Shown: piece after piece, positions 17,617 through 26,672 of the stretch
How the letters are laid out: every line of letters begins with the position of its first letter
How positions within the stretch are numbered: position 1 is the stretch's first letter
From: Sphaerimonospora mesophila NBRC 14179 = JCM 3151
Lineage (GTDB): Bacteria > Actinomycetota > Actinomycetes > Streptosporangiales > Streptosporangiaceae
Length of the DNA: 56,742 nt
Direction: 5' to 3'
Assembly (NCBI GenBank): GCA_001552515.1
Contig: BCRI01000035.1
Coordinates: forward strand, 1 to 56,742
Program-made: the position numbers and the translations under genes
Notes under the pieces: generated by a model
Told to the model about the DNA's origin: nothing
Databases searched by the model: none
What the model saw: the letters and a program-made list of their open reading frames with translations, nothing else

Positions 17617-18446
17617 CCCAGACCGATATCCGGCACCCCGCGACAGCCGGTCACCCCGCCGAATCCGCGGAAGTGTCACGAGGGCGCGACTTCGCGGTCC
17701 GCGACCGCGTCGTCGTCATCACCGGTGGTGGGCAGGGAATCGGCCGCGAGTACGCACGTGAATTCGCCGCCGCGGGGGCGCTGCCGGTGATCGCGGAGAT
17801 CAATGAGGACTCGGCGCGCAATGTGGTCAAGGAGATCGAGCAGGCAGGCGGAACGGCTCTCGCCGTGCCCACCGACGTCGCCGATCCGGCATCGGTCGAC
17901 GCGCTCGTCGAGACCGCGCTGGGTGAATTCGGCCGGGTGGACGCGCTCATCAACAACGCGGCGATCTTCTCCAGCCTCACCATGCGGCCGTTTGAGACGA
18001 TCCCGCTCGAAGAGTGGGACGCGGTGCTGCGAGTCAACGTCACCGGCTCGTTCCTGTGCACCAGAGCCGTGGCGCCGCATATGCGCGCGGCCGGATGGGG
18101 ACGCATCGTCAACATCATGTCGGGCGCCGTGCCGCTCGGTGTCAGGAACTACCTGCACTATGTGACGTCCAAGGCCGCGATGGTCGGCATGACGAACTCG
18201 CTGGCCAGGGAACTCGGCGCGGCCGGCATCACGGTCAACGCCGTGCAGCCGGGCGGGACGTTCACCGAGGTGCCGCGCCAGACGGTGACCCCGGAGGGTA
18301 AGGCGCAGCTCATCGCCAACCAGTGCATCCCCCGAGAAGAGGTGCCGATGGACCTCGTCGGCCTCGTGCTCTTCCTCTGCACCCCGGCCGCCGGATTCAT
18401 CACCGGTCAGACCATCGCCTGCGACGGCGGCCTCACCCACACCTGA
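17613..18446 (+). CDS. Short-chain dehydrogenase/reductase (SDR)
   Basis: A 277-residue classical SDR with an extra N-terminal tail of about 25 residues. The Rossmann glycine motif is TGGGQGIG, the cofactor loop gives NNAA, and the catalytic set is a serine in NIMSGAVP with Y183 and K187 (YVTSK). Aspartate or arginine choices at the adenosine pocket suggest NAD(H), but this is not certain. In this operon it most likely oxidises a hydroxyacyl-CoA or ring alcohol to the ketone before ring opening by the BadI-like hydrolase. The C-terminus TGQTIACDGGLTHT is typical. The start overlaps the DUF35 stop. Confidence 0.88.
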   Translation: MTQTDIRHPATAGHPAESAEVSRGRDFAVRDRVVVITGGGQGIGREYAREFAAAGALPVIAEINEDSARNVVKEIEQAGGTALAVPTDVADPASVDALVETALGEFGRVDALINNAAIFSSLTMRPFETIPLEEWDAVLRVNVTGSFLCTRAVAPHMRAAGWGRIVNIMSGAVPLGVRNYLHYVTSKAAMVGMTNSLARELGAAGITVNAVQPGGTFTEVPRQTVTPEGKAQLIANQCIPREEVPMDLVGLVLFLCTPAAGFITGQTIACDGGLTHT

Positions 18447-18469
18447 CCCCCTCTCGCAAGGAGAACCCC

Positions 18470-19939
18470 ATGGACCCATCGAACCCTCAGTTCGATCTGT
18501 GGCTGGACGGAGCGCCTCGCCCAGCCGCCTCAGGCGCCTGCTTCGAGCGGCACAGTCCGTACGACGGCGCCCCGTCCGGAGTCTTCGCCGACGGCGGTGA
18601 GGAGGACGCCGAACGGGCCGTCGACATCGCCCGCCGCGAGTTCGACACCGGCAGGTGGCCCACCACTCCGGCTCGCCGTCGTTACGAGATCCTCACCGAG
18701 ACCGCCAGGCTGCTGACGGCCAACGCCCAGGCGCTGGCCGAGCGCATGGTGCTGGAGTCGGGCAAGCCGATCACCCTCGCCCTCGGCGAGGTGGCGTCCT
18801 CGGCCCGCTGCCTGCAGTACTACGCCGGGCTCGCGCTGTCCACCGAGGGCTCGGCGATCAGCGAGCGCAACCCGAGCGCGCTCGGCCTCGTCCTCCGCGA
18901 ACCCGTCGGAGTCGCCGCGCTCATCACGGCATGGAATTTCCCGCTGCTCGGTGTGGTGTGCAAGCTCGCGCCGGCCCTGGCCGCCGGCTGCACCGTCGTC
19001 GCCAAGCCGTCGCACCTCTGCCCGGGACCGGCGATGCTGCTGGCGCGGTACCTCACCGAGGCCGGGCTGCCCGACGGCGTCTTCAACGTGGTCACCTCCC
19101 AGTTGGAGCAGGGCGCGGTGGTGGGCCAGCATTTCGCCTCCTCACTGAAGGTCGACAAGGTGGCCTTCACCGGATCCACGGCCAGCGGCCGGGCGGTCAT
19201 GCGTGCCGCGGCGGTGAACACCAAGCGGGTCGCACTCGAGCTCGGTGGAAAGTCGGCGAACATCGTCTTCCCCGACGCGCCGCTGGAGGAGGCCGCGCGA
19301 ACCGCGATCGGCGCCTTCACCTTCAACAGCGGTCAGCAGTGCTCGGCGGGTAGCCGACTGCTCCTGCACCGAGACATTCACGACGAGTTCGTGGCCATGC
19401 TCGCCGAGCACGCGTCGGCGCAGGTGCTCGGCGACCCCCGTGAGGCGACGACCACCATGGGCCCGCTCATCAGCGGGCGGCAGCATGAGCGGGTGCTCGG
19501 TTACATCGATCTCGGGCGTGCCGAGGCGAAGCTGGTCACGGGCGGCGGCAGGCCGGCCGACCCGGCGTTGGAGCGCGGCTACTTCGTCGAGCCGACCGTG
19601 TTCGACGAGGTGAGCAACTCCTCCAGGCTGGCGCAGGAAGAGGTTTTCGGTCCGGTGCTCTCGGTGATCCCGTTCGAGACCGAGGAGGAGGCCGTCACGC
19701 TGGCGAACGACAGCGCCTACGGGCTCGCGGGCGGCGTGTGGACCGGCTCTATGGACACCGCGCTACGAGTGGTCAAGGGCGTGCGCACCGGCAAGATGTT
19801 CGTCAACTGCTACAACACCGCCGGCATCGACGACATGCCGCATGGCGGCTACAAGGACAGCGGCACCGGCCGGGAGTTCGGCCAGGTAGGCCTCGAGGAG
19901 TTCCAGGAACTCAAGACCGTGCAGATTCTGCTGCGGTGA
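18470..19939 (+). CDS. NAD(P)-dependent aldehyde dehydrogenase
   Basis: A 489-residue aldehyde dehydrogenase of full length. The N-terminal PWNF-like motif is AWNFPLLG, E257 lies in ALELGGKSAN, and the nucleophile C291 lies in SGQQCSAGS. The C-terminal EEVFGPVLSVIPF and PHGGYKDSGTGREFG motifs are intact. The ATG at 18470 follows AAGGAGAA; upstream in-frame codons belong to the SDR gene. It could oxidise the aldehyde released by the retro-aldolase, or a ring-cleavage aldehyde, to an acid that is then activated by the acyl-CoA synthetase next door. Confidence 0.9.
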   Translation: MDPSNPQFDLWLDGAPRPAASGACFERHSPYDGAPSGVFADGGEEDAERAVDIARREFDTGRWPTTPARRRYEILTETARLLTANAQALAERMVLESGKPITLALGEVASSARCLQYYAGLALSTEGSAISERNPSALGLVLREPVGVAALITAWNFPLLGVVCKLAPALAAGCTVVAKPSHLCPGPAMLLARYLTEAGLPDGVFNVVTSQLEQGAVVGQHFASSLKVDKVAFTGSTASGRAVMRAAAVNTKRVALELGGKSANIVFPDAPLEEAARTAIGAFTFNSGQQCSAGSRLLLHRDIHDEFVAMLAEHASAQVLGDPREATTTMGPLISGRQHERVLGYIDLGRAEAKLVTGGGRPADPALERGYFVEPTVFDEVSNSSRLAQEEVFGPVLSVIPFETEEEAVTLANDSAYGLAGGVWTGSMDTALRVVKGVRTGKMFVNCYNTAGIDDMPHGGYKDSGTGREFGQVGLEEFQELKTVQILLR

Positions 19940-19955
19940 GGGCGGTACCACACGC

Positions 19956-21461
19956 ATGAACATCGCAGAGTGGCTGGCCGCGACCGCGCGCCGGCGGCCG
20001 TACGCGCCGGCGCTGCTGACCGGTGACAAGGTGGTGTCCGACTACGCCGGGTTCGCGGCCACCGCGGCGTCGATCGCCGGATACCTCACCGAGCTGCATC
20101 GCATCGGACCGGGTGATCGCGTGGGCGTCTTCCTCGCCAACAGCACCCGGTACCTGGAATGCCTCTACGGCATCTGGTGGTGCGGCGCGATCGCCGTACC
20201 GATCAACCGGAAGCTCGCCCCCGGCGAGGTGGCCGCCATCGTCACAGACGCACAGGCATCGGTCGTGTTCACCGACGAGGGGTCTTCACCCGCAGTGTCG
20301 GGGGTGACGTTCGTGCCCGTGATGGGCGACGACCGGCTCACGAACTCCGGGCAGGGCCCGGCGGCGCCCGTTGAGCGGGAAGGGGACGATGTGGCCTGGC
20401 TGTTCTACACCTCGGGCACCACGGGACGACCCAAGGGCGTCATGCTCACCCACGCCAACCTGATGGCGATGTCGTGGTGCCATCTCGCCGACGTCGATCC
20501 GATCGGACCGGACGAGGCGGTGCTCTACGCCGCCCCGATCTCACATGGCGCCGGTCTGTACGGCCTCGTCCACGTGCGCATGGGCTCCCGGCACGTGTTT
20601 CCGGTGAGCGGGCGGTTCGACCCCGGGGAGGTGCTCTCCCTCGCCCGGACGGTGGGGCGGGCATCCCTGTTCGCCGCCCCCACCATGGTTCGGCGGCTCG
20701 TACACGTCGCCCGAACACAGGGCGAGGACGGGGAGGGGCTGAAGACCGTGATCTACGGCGGCGGCCCGATGTACCTCGCCGACATCCAGGAAGCGATCTC
20801 GGTTCTCGGGCAGCGGTTCGTGCAGATCTACGGTCAGGGCGAGTCGCCGATGACCATCACCGCGCTGTCCAGGCAGGATCACGCGGACACCGGCCACCCC
20901 CGGTACGGGCACCGCCTGGCCGGTGTCGGCACCGCGCAGAGCGCGGTGCGGGTGCGGGTGTGCGGCCCCGACGGCCGCCCGCTCCCACCGGGACGAATCG
21001 GCGAGATCGAGGTCAAGGGCGCCACGGTCATGGCGGGTTACTGGCGTGACCCCGCGACGACGGCCGAAGTCCTGCGCGATGGCTGGCTGCGTACCGGCGA
21101 TCTCGGGCAACTAGACGAGGACGGCTACCTCACCCTGTCCGGCCGCTCCAAAGAGCTGATCATCTCTGGTGGCTCCAACATCTATCCGCGCGAGGTGGAG
21201 GATGCGCTCACAGCGCACCCCGCCGTCGCCGAGGCCGCGGTCATCGGAGTGCCAGACCGTGAATGGGGGGAACTGGTCGTCGCGTTCGTCGTTCCCGCTG
21301 AGGGCACCGACCTCGACGAGGAGACCCTGGACCGGCACTGCCGCGAGCTGATCGCCCGATTCAAGCGCCCCCGCCACTACCACGTCGTACCCGACCTGCC
21401 GAAGAACGCCTACGGCAAGGTCCTCAAGACCGAACTACGCGCGGCGATCACCGCCGGCTGA
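19956..21461 (+). CDS. AMP-dependent acyl-CoA synthetase
   Basis: A 501-residue ANL-superfamily ligase. The AMP-binding P-loop is YTSGTTGRPKG, the aromatic/GE region is QIYGQGESPMT, the hinge is GWLRTGDLGQLDEDGYL, and the C-terminal lysine lies in KNAYGKVLK. The segment SGGSNIYPREVEDALTAHP is standard for medium-chain or cyclic acyl-CoA synthetases. It should activate the imported carboxylic acid or a side-chain acid to its CoA ester. It is preceded by a short gap after the aldehyde dehydrogenase and is in the same operon. The natural acid is not predictable. Confidence 0.88.
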   Translation: MNIAEWLAATARRRPYAPALLTGDKVVSDYAGFAATAASIAGYLTELHRIGPGDRVGVFLANSTRYLECLYGIWWCGAIAVPINRKLAPGEVAAIVTDAQASVVFTDEGSSPAVSGVTFVPVMGDDRLTNSGQGPAAPVEREGDDVAWLFYTSGTTGRPKGVMLTHANLMAMSWCHLADVDPIGPDEAVLYAAPISHGAGLYGLVHVRMGSRHVFPVSGRFDPGEVLSLARTVGRASLFAAPTMVRRLVHVARTQGEDGEGLKTVIYGGGPMYLADIQEAISVLGQRFVQIYGQGESPMTITALSRQDHADTGHPRYGHRLAGVGTAQSAVRVRVCGPDGRPLPPGRIGEIEVKGATVMAGYWRDPATTAEVLRDGWLRTGDLGQLDEDGYLTLSGRSKELIISGGSNIYPREVEDALTAHPAVAEAAVIGVPDREWGELVVAFVVPAEGTDLDEETLDRHCRELIARFKRPRHYHVVPDLPKNAYGKVLKTELRAAITAG

Positions 21462-21480
21462 CCGAACCAGGGAGAACTCG

Positions 21481-22278
21481 ATGACCGAGCACGCCTACAC
21501 GGACATCACCTACGAAGAGAAAGACCACGTCGCGACGATCACTTTCAATCGTCCCGAAAAGCTCAACGCCTTCCGCGGCCACACCTACATGGAGGTCACC
21601 GACGCGGTGCTGCGCGCCGGATGGAACCGGGACATCGGCGCCATCGTGCTCACCGGCGCCGGTGGTCGCGCGTTCGCCGTGGGCGGCGACTCGTCGGAGA
21701 AGAAATCCGACCGGGTGGGCCACGGGCGAGGGACCTTGGGCATTCCGGTAGAGGAGATGCAGACCGCCATCCGCGACGTGCCCAAGCCGGTGATCGCGAA
21801 GGTGCGTGGGTACGCGATCGGCAGCGGCAATGTCATCGTGACCCTGTGCGACCTGGCGATCGTGAGCGAGAACGCGATGTTCGGGCAGGCCGGCCCAAAG
21901 ATGGGCTCGGTCGACCCAGGCTTCGGCACCGCGCTGCTCGCCAGGATCGTCGGGGAGAAGAAGGCCCGTGAGATCTGGTTCCTGTGCCGGAAGTACTCGG
22001 CGCAGGAGGCGCTGGCGATGGGCCTGATCAACCAGGTCGTCCCGGACGACCAGCTGGACGACGAGGTCGACCGGTGGTGCCGGGAGATCAACGACCTCAG
22101 CCCGACCGCCCTCGCGATCGCCAAGCGGTCGTTCAACGCCGACACCGAGAACATCCGGGGGGCCGGGCTGCTCGGCTTCCAGGCGCTCGCCCTGTACTTC
22201 GGCACCGAGGAGTCGAAGGAGGGCGGCGACGCGCTGCGTGCCAAGCGTAAGCCGGACTTCCGCAGGGTCATGGCATGA
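21481..22278 (+). CDS. BadI-like crotonase: probable 2-ketocyclohexanecarboxyl-CoA hydrolase type (ring-opening)
   Basis: A 265-residue crotonase-fold protein. It resembles BadI of Rhodopseudomonas more than ordinary enoyl-CoA hydratases in several places as I recall them: RPEKLNAFRG, IGAIVLTGAGGRAF, TAIRDVPKPVIAKVRGYAIG, FGQAGPKMGSVDPGFGTA, EKKAREIWFLCRKYS and TALAIAKRSFN. BadI, like the related MenB, handles a beta-keto ring acyl-CoA; BadI hydrolyses 2-ketocyclohexanecarboxyl-CoA to pimelyl-CoA. This makes ring cleavage of an alicyclic beta-keto acyl-CoA the best guess for the operon. GGGAGAACTC precedes the ATG. A naphthoate-synthase-like or simple hydratase role is the alternative. Confidence 0.82.
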   Translation: MTEHAYTDITYEEKDHVATITFNRPEKLNAFRGHTYMEVTDAVLRAGWNRDIGAIVLTGAGGRAFAVGGDSSEKKSDRVGHGRGTLGIPVEEMQTAIRDVPKPVIAKVRGYAIGSGNVIVTLCDLAIVSENAMFGQAGPKMGSVDPGFGTALLARIVGEKKAREIWFLCRKYSAQEALAMGLINQVVPDDQLDDEVDRWCREINDLSPTALAIAKRSFNADTENIRGAGLLGFQALALYFGTEESKEGGDALRAKRKPDFRRVMA

Positions 22279-23390
22279 CCGCTCTCTCGGTGTCCCACCC
22301 CGGCTTCCGGGGCGATCGCGGGGGCGAAGAGGTGGCGCGCGTCGCGTTCCTCGATGACGATCATGTCCTCCACATGATCCGCCGGTTGCTCACCGCACGT
22401 ACCGACGCCGACTGGGCGGCGGTGTCCGCGTTCTTCGCGCCCGACGTGGTGGATCCGGACGCGCTGCGGCGCACGCGTACCGGCCTGGAGCCCGCAGACG
22501 GCGTGGATGCCGAGTCCGTTCCCACGGAGGCGACGGTGCTCGTGCTGCGTCGCGGCGAGGTGACCCGCGGGCTGTTGGCGTCGAGTCCCCGGCTGCGGCT
22601 CGTGCAGCGGCTCGGACGGCGCCGCGACGGAATCGATCTCGACGCCGCACGCGAGCACGGCGTCGAGGTGTCCTGCCTGGCCCGGCCGAGTCTGATGCGC
22701 ACCGCGGAGCACGCCATTCTGCTGATGCTCGCCCTCGCCAAGCGTCTGCCGCTGGCCGACCGAATGGTGCGCGTCGGCGTAGGCGGTCTAGGAACGGCCG
22801 GGGCCGTCGCCTACAACTGGGTCGGCCTCACCGGCCTCGGCGGTCTCGCCGGACGGACGCTCGGCATCGTCGGGCTCGGCGAGGTGGGCGAACTCGTCGC
22901 CGAGCGGGCCCGGGCGTTCGGGATGCGGGTGCTCTACGCCAACGTGGTCCGCCTGCCGCCCGGCCGGGAGGCCGAGCTGGGCGTCGAGCACCGCCCGCTG
23001 GCCACACTGCTCACCGAAGCGGACGTGGTGAGCCTGCACGCCCCGGGCACGACCGCTCGTGCACCGCTGCTCGGCCGGGTGGAGCTCGCCGCGATGCGAC
23101 CGGGCGCGCTGCTCGTCAACACGAGCCGTGGCCGGCTGGTCGACGAGGACGCCCTCTACGACGCCCTGGTCGAGGGCCGCCTCGGCGGGGCGGGCCTCGA
23201 CGTCCACCTCGTAGAACCGCGTCCAGCCGGGGACAGGTTCTGCGCCCTGGACAACGTCGTACTGACTCCGCACATCGCCGGAGGTTCCAGGTTGGACGTC
23301 CTCGACGAGGTCGCTCTGATATTCGACAACATCCGGCACGCACTCGCCGGCGAGGCACCGCCGCACGGACGCGTGGTGGGCGCGGGATGA
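22275..23390 (+). CDS. D-isomer-specific 2-hydroxyacid dehydrogenase-like protein
   Basis: A 371-residue dehydrogenase. The NAD-binding motif is LGIVGLGEVGELV, followed by the catalytic arginine (VNTSRGRLVDEDAL), a glutamate in the VEPRPAGD region and the histidine of TPHIAGGS. The first 60 or so residues are longer than in the usual family. In this pathway it could reduce a 2-keto acid or oxidise a D-2-hydroxy acid formed after cleavage. The start overlaps the hydrolase stop by four bases and its stop overlaps the CoA-transferase start by four. Confidence 0.85.
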   Translation: MTALSVSHPGFRGDRGGEEVARVAFLDDDHVLHMIRRLLTARTDADWAAVSAFFAPDVVDPDALRRTRTGLEPADGVDAESVPTEATVLVLRRGEVTRGLLASSPRLRLVQRLGRRRDGIDLDAAREHGVEVSCLARPSLMRTAEHAILLMLALAKRLPLADRMVRVGVGGLGTAGAVAYNWVGLTGLGGLAGRTLGIVGLGEVGELVAERARAFGMRVLYANVVRLPPGREAELGVEHRPLATLLTEADVVSLHAPGTTARAPLLGRVELAAMRPGALLVNTSRGRLVDEDALYDALVEGRLGGAGLDVHLVEPRPAGDRFCALDNVVLTPHIAGGSRLDVLDEVALIFDNIRHALAGEAPPHGRVVGAG

Positions 23391-24682
23391 CGGCCCGAAA
23401 CCTCGCGCCGCGGACTGTCGCGCTCGCCGACCTCGACTTCACCCGGATCGTACGGCCGGGTGACACCGTGCTCTGGACGCAGGGAGTGGGCGAACCGCTG
23501 CCCCTGATGGAACGGCTGCTCGCCCAGCGGCGCGACATCGGCGCGTTCTCCGTTCTGTACGGCGGCGCGGGCTATGCCGACACGGTACGGCCCGAGCACG
23601 CCGACGTGATCTCCTTCCGGACACTCGGCGGGGTCGGCTCCAACCGGGTGCTGTGCGCCGCCGGTGTGGCCGACATACTGCCCTGCCACCTGTCAGAACT
23701 GCCACGACTGATCGCCTCGGGCGTGCTCGGGGTGGACGTGGTGATCGCGCAGTTCAGTGAGAACGAGCAGGGCGCCCTCAGCTTCGGCCCGGCAAGCGGC
23801 TACGTCGGAACGGCGATCCGCTCCGCCCGGACGGTGGTCGCCGAGATCAACGACCAGGCGCCGTGGACTCACTCCCGTCATCAGGTGGACGTTGGCCGCG
23901 TCGACATCGCGGTCCGTACGTCCCGGCCACTGGTGGAAGTGGCGTCACGGGCGCCGTCGGCGCTCGACGAGGTCATCGCCGCGCATGTCGTGGACCTGGT
24001 CGCCGATGGCGCGACAGTCCAGATCGGCATCGGCGCCGTACCGAACGCGGTCGCCGAGCTGCTGGCCGGCAGACGCGGCCTCGGTCTGCACAGCGGTGTC
24101 GTCGGGGACGCCGTGGTGGACCTCATCCGCTCCGGCGCGGTCACCAACGCCGCCAAGCCGGTGGACCGGGGTGTGAGCGTGACCGGCGGGCTGGTCGGCA
24201 CCCGCCGGCTCTTCGACTTCGCGCACGGCAACGACCGGCTGCGGGTGGAACCGGTGACCTACACCCACAGTCAGGAGATCCTGGCCCGGTTGCCGCGCTT
24301 CACCGCGATCAACTCTGCCCTGGAGGTGGACCTGACCGGGCAAGTGGCCGCTGAGGTCGCGGGCTCATCCTATGTCGGCACGGTCGGGGGGCAGGTGGAC
24401 TTCGTCCGGGGCGCACTCGCCTCGGACGGCGGCAGGTCGGTCATCGCGCTACCCTCGCGCACCCTGTCGTCCGGCCGGCCGCGGATCGTGCCGCGCATCG
24501 CCTCCGGCGTCGTCACCACGGCACGCGCCGAGGCGGATGTGATCGTGACCGAATACGGGGTGGCCGAGCTGCGCGGCAGGGCGATCGCGGAGCGAGTACG
24601 CCGGATGATCGCGATCGCACACCCGGAGGATCGGGAGGCGCTGGACCGTCAGGCACGCGACCAGATCGCCGGATACAGATAG
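23387..24682 (+). CDS. Acetyl-CoA hydrolase / 4-hydroxybutyrate-type CoA-transferase (class I)
   Basis: A 431-residue class I CoA-transferase-fold protein of the AcuF/Cat1/4-hydroxybutyrate group. Features include NEQGALSFGPASGYVG, a conserved VQIGIGAVPNAV, the INSALEVDLTGQVAAE stretch and a late TEYGVAELRG. Such enzymes shift CoA from an acyl-CoA to acetate or water. With the CaiB-type gene at the start of the operon this gives two unrelated CoA-transfer systems in one pathway. The start overlaps the dehydrogenase stop by four bases. Confidence 0.85.
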   Translation: MTARNLAPRTVALADLDFTRIVRPGDTVLWTQGVGEPLPLMERLLAQRRDIGAFSVLYGGAGYADTVRPEHADVISFRTLGGVGSNRVLCAAGVADILPCHLSELPRLIASGVLGVDVVIAQFSENEQGALSFGPASGYVGTAIRSARTVVAEINDQAPWTHSRHQVDVGRVDIAVRTSRPLVEVASRAPSALDEVIAAHVVDLVADGATVQIGIGAVPNAVAELLAGRRGLGLHSGVVGDAVVDLIRSGAVTNAAKPVDRGVSVTGGLVGTRRLFDFAHGNDRLRVEPVTYTHSQEILARLPRFTAINSALEVDLTGQVAAEVAGSSYVGTVGGQVDFVRGALASDGGRSVIALPSRTLSSGRPRIVPRIASGVVTTARAEADVIVTEYGVAELRGRAIAERVRRMIAIAHPEDREALDRQARDQIAGYR

Positions 24683-24691
24683 GAGCAGACG

Positions 24692-25453
24692 ATGAAGCTG
24701 TACGTACTCGACGGTGGGCGGATCGAGATCCTGGACTGGGCGCGATTCCAGCCGGACGCGGGGCCGGGAGTCCGGCGATGGATCTCCGACTCCTGCTATC
24801 TCATCGTCCATCCCCGGGGAACCCTCATGTGGGACACGGGGCTCCCCGACAGGCTGGCCGGAGTGGCGGAGGGGCACACGATCCCCGGCGTGGCGGTCTT
24901 CCATGTGACCGAGCCGCTGGCGGATCGGCTGACCGCCCTCGGACATCCACCGCACGAGATCGACTTCCTCGCGCTGTCGCATTTCCATCCCGACCACGTC
25001 GGCAACGTGGAACTGTTCCGCGGCGCGACATTACTTGTACAGGGGGATGAATACGCGGCCGCCTTCGGCGCCTCGCCTGGCGATCATGGATTCGATCCGC
25101 AGACCTACGCTGTGCTGCGCGAGCGGCCGGTGGCTCCACTCCACGGTGACCATGACGTCTTCGGCGACGGCACCGTGGTGATCAAGCGCCTACCGGGCCA
25201 CACGCCGGGGAGCCAGTCACTGTTGGTACGGCTGCCGGACACCGGTTCCGTGCTCGTCTCCGGCGATCTGGTCCACAGCATGGAGAACTGGACACGACGC
25301 GTCGTGCCGACGTTCAACAGCGATCCGCAGGAGACCGTACGCAGCCTCGAACTGGCCGATCGCGTGCTCGCCGAGGAGAACGCGACCCTGTGGGTGCAGC
25401 ACGACCTCGACCAGCAGTCGGCGCTGCGGCACGGTCCCGCCTTCTACACCTGA
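24692..25453 (+). CDS. Metallo-beta-lactamase-fold hydrolase (N-acyl homoserine lactonase-like)
   Basis: A 253-residue binuclear zinc hydrolase. The metal motif is SHFHPDH at residues 96-102, with further ligands in GHTPGS, SGDLVH and VQHDLDQ. It resembles the AttM/AiiA lactonase group. In this operon it may open a lactone formed during ring catabolism rather than act on a signal molecule, although signal quenching cannot be excluded. GGAGCAGACG precedes the ATG. Confidence 0.82.
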   Translation: MKLYVLDGGRIEILDWARFQPDAGPGVRRWISDSCYLIVHPRGTLMWDTGLPDRLAGVAEGHTIPGVAVFHVTEPLADRLTALGHPPHEIDFLALSHFHPDHVGNVELFRGATLLVQGDEYAAAFGASPGDHGFDPQTYAVLRERPVAPLHGDHDVFGDGTVVIKRLPGHTPGSQSLLVRLPDTGSVLVSGDLVHSMENWTRRVVPTFNSDPQETVRSLELADRVLAEENATLWVQHDLDQQSALRHGPAFYT

Positions 25454-25487
25454 TGCCATCCACTGCACCTGATCCTTGGGAGTTTCC

Positions 25488-26588
25488 ATGAACGCATCCG
25501 CGTTGGGCGTCGCGGTGGTCGGCGCCGGCGCCGACCACTGGAGCGGCACGGCACACCTTCCCGCCATCGCGGCCTTCGGCGATCTTTGTCTGCGCCGCCT
25601 GGTGACCTCGAACCCGGCATCCGCTGCCGCCGCCGCGCAGCGGTGGGGGGTCGACGCGACCCACGAACTGGACGCGGTTCTGGACGACGACACCGTGGAC
25701 ATCGTGGCCGTGACCGTTCGCGTGCCCCGGCACGCGGCGATCGTCGAGGCGGCGATCGCCGCAGGCAAGCACGTGTACTGCGAGTGGCCGCTCGCGGTCG
25801 ACGTGGCGGAGGCCGAACGACTCAGGGTGCTGTCGGACGGCAGACCCGACCGGGTACACCTGACCGGCCTGCAGGGGCGCTTCTCGCCCCAGGTGCGCAC
25901 GGCCGCGCGGCTGCTGGCGGCGGGCCGTATAGGCAGGCCGCTGACGGCCAACCTGCGGTTGTTCCTGCCCCATGGGTTGATGCCACGACCGGCGCACCGA
26001 GCGCACCTACGTCATCGCGGCGTGGCCGCGAACGTGCTGAGCATCCAGGGAGGTCACACCCTCGACATGCTGGGCATGGTGCTGGGGCCCTCCCGGGTCG
26101 GCGCCGCCCGTCTGTGGTCGGCCGTTCCGGAGTTCGTGACGGACACGGGAGAGAGGCTGCCCAGGGACGCGCCGGACAACCTCGTCGCAGTGCTCGATTA
26201 CGACGGAGTCGTCGCGGTCGCCCAATTCTCCCAGACAGGTCCCAACGAATCATTCGAACTGGAGATCCTCGGCACGGAGGGCCTGTTGCGCCTCGCGGGA
26301 ACCGGCCAGCCCCAGTTCGGCGGACTGACGCTCAGCCTGACGCCGTTCGGGTCCCGGACGGCCGAGACGGTGGAGCCGAGCCCGGAGCTGTCCTACGGCT
26401 CGCCGCTGCCCGCAGGGCATCCCGGACACAACGTCGCCTCGGCCTATGCGGCGATGGCCGCAGCCATCCGTACCGGACACGCGGACGTGCCTCTGCCCGA
26501 TTTTCGGTCCGCCGTCAACCTGCACAAATTCTTGGCCGATATCGCCGCCCAGGCCGTTGACAGTGCCGTGAGTCGATACTCATACTAG
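25488..26588 (+). CDS. Gfo/Idh/MocA-family oxidoreductase with an altered EKP motif
   Basis: A 366-residue Rossmann-fold protein: GVAVVGAGADHWSGTAHLPAI at the N-terminus and GKHVYCEWPLAVDVAEA. Normal family members have EKP here, the lysine being catalytic; this one has EWP, so it may be a non-catalytic or divergent enzyme. The C-terminal dimerisation domain is complete. The ATG at 25488 is chosen over an in-frame TTG at 25476. The last codons carry the promoter for the ABC importer that follows, so this gene ends the main operon. Confidence 0.82.
   Translation: MNASALGVAVVGAGADHWSGTAHLPAIAAFGDLCLRRLVTSNPASAAAAAQRWGVDATHELDAVLDDDTVDIVAVTVRVPRHAAIVEAAIAAGKHVYCEWPLAVDVAEAERLRVLSDGRPDRVHLTGLQGRFSPQVRTAARLLAAGRIGRPLTANLRLFLPHGLMPRPAHRAHLRHRGVAANVLSIQGGHTLDMLGMVLGPSRVGAARLWSAVPEFVTDTGERLPRDAPDNLVAVLDYDGVVAVAQFSQTGPNESFELEILGTEGLLRLAGTGQPQFGGLTLSLTPFGSRTAETVEPSPELSYGSPLPAGHPGHNVASAYAAMAAAIRTGHADVPLPDFRSAVNLHKFLADIAAQAVDSAVSRYSY
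26557..26586 (+). promoter_or_regulatory. Promoter of the NitT/TauT-type ABC operon, inside the end of the previous gene
   Basis: TTGACA (26557-26562) and CATACT (26581-26586) are separated by 18 bases. The start of transcription would fall inside the operator at 26590-26615. Confidence 0.55.
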
Positions 26589-26589
26589 A

Positions 26590-26615
26590 GCGCACATGTT
26601 AAGCGCAATGCGCAC
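26590..26615. promoter_or_regulatory. Candidate IclR operator (site 2)
   Basis: GCGCAC, six bases, then AGCGCAATGCGCAC. The three GCGCA units start at 26590, 26603 and 26610, the same spacing (13 then 7) as at the other two sites. It lies just after the -10 element and covers the probable transcription start. Nothing else notable is seen from 26616 to 26672 apart from a five-base-pair stem CGGGA/TCCCG. Confidence 0.65.
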
Positions 26616-26672
26616 ATACCGGGACAGAAAATCCCGACCTGACGTACCGAATCAAAAACGCGGATGGTGCGT

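Noticed and set aside
24692-25453. Quorum-quenching lactonase role for the metallo-beta-lactamase protein
   Set aside because: The family name suggests it, but its place inside a catabolic operon makes a pathway lactone more likely.
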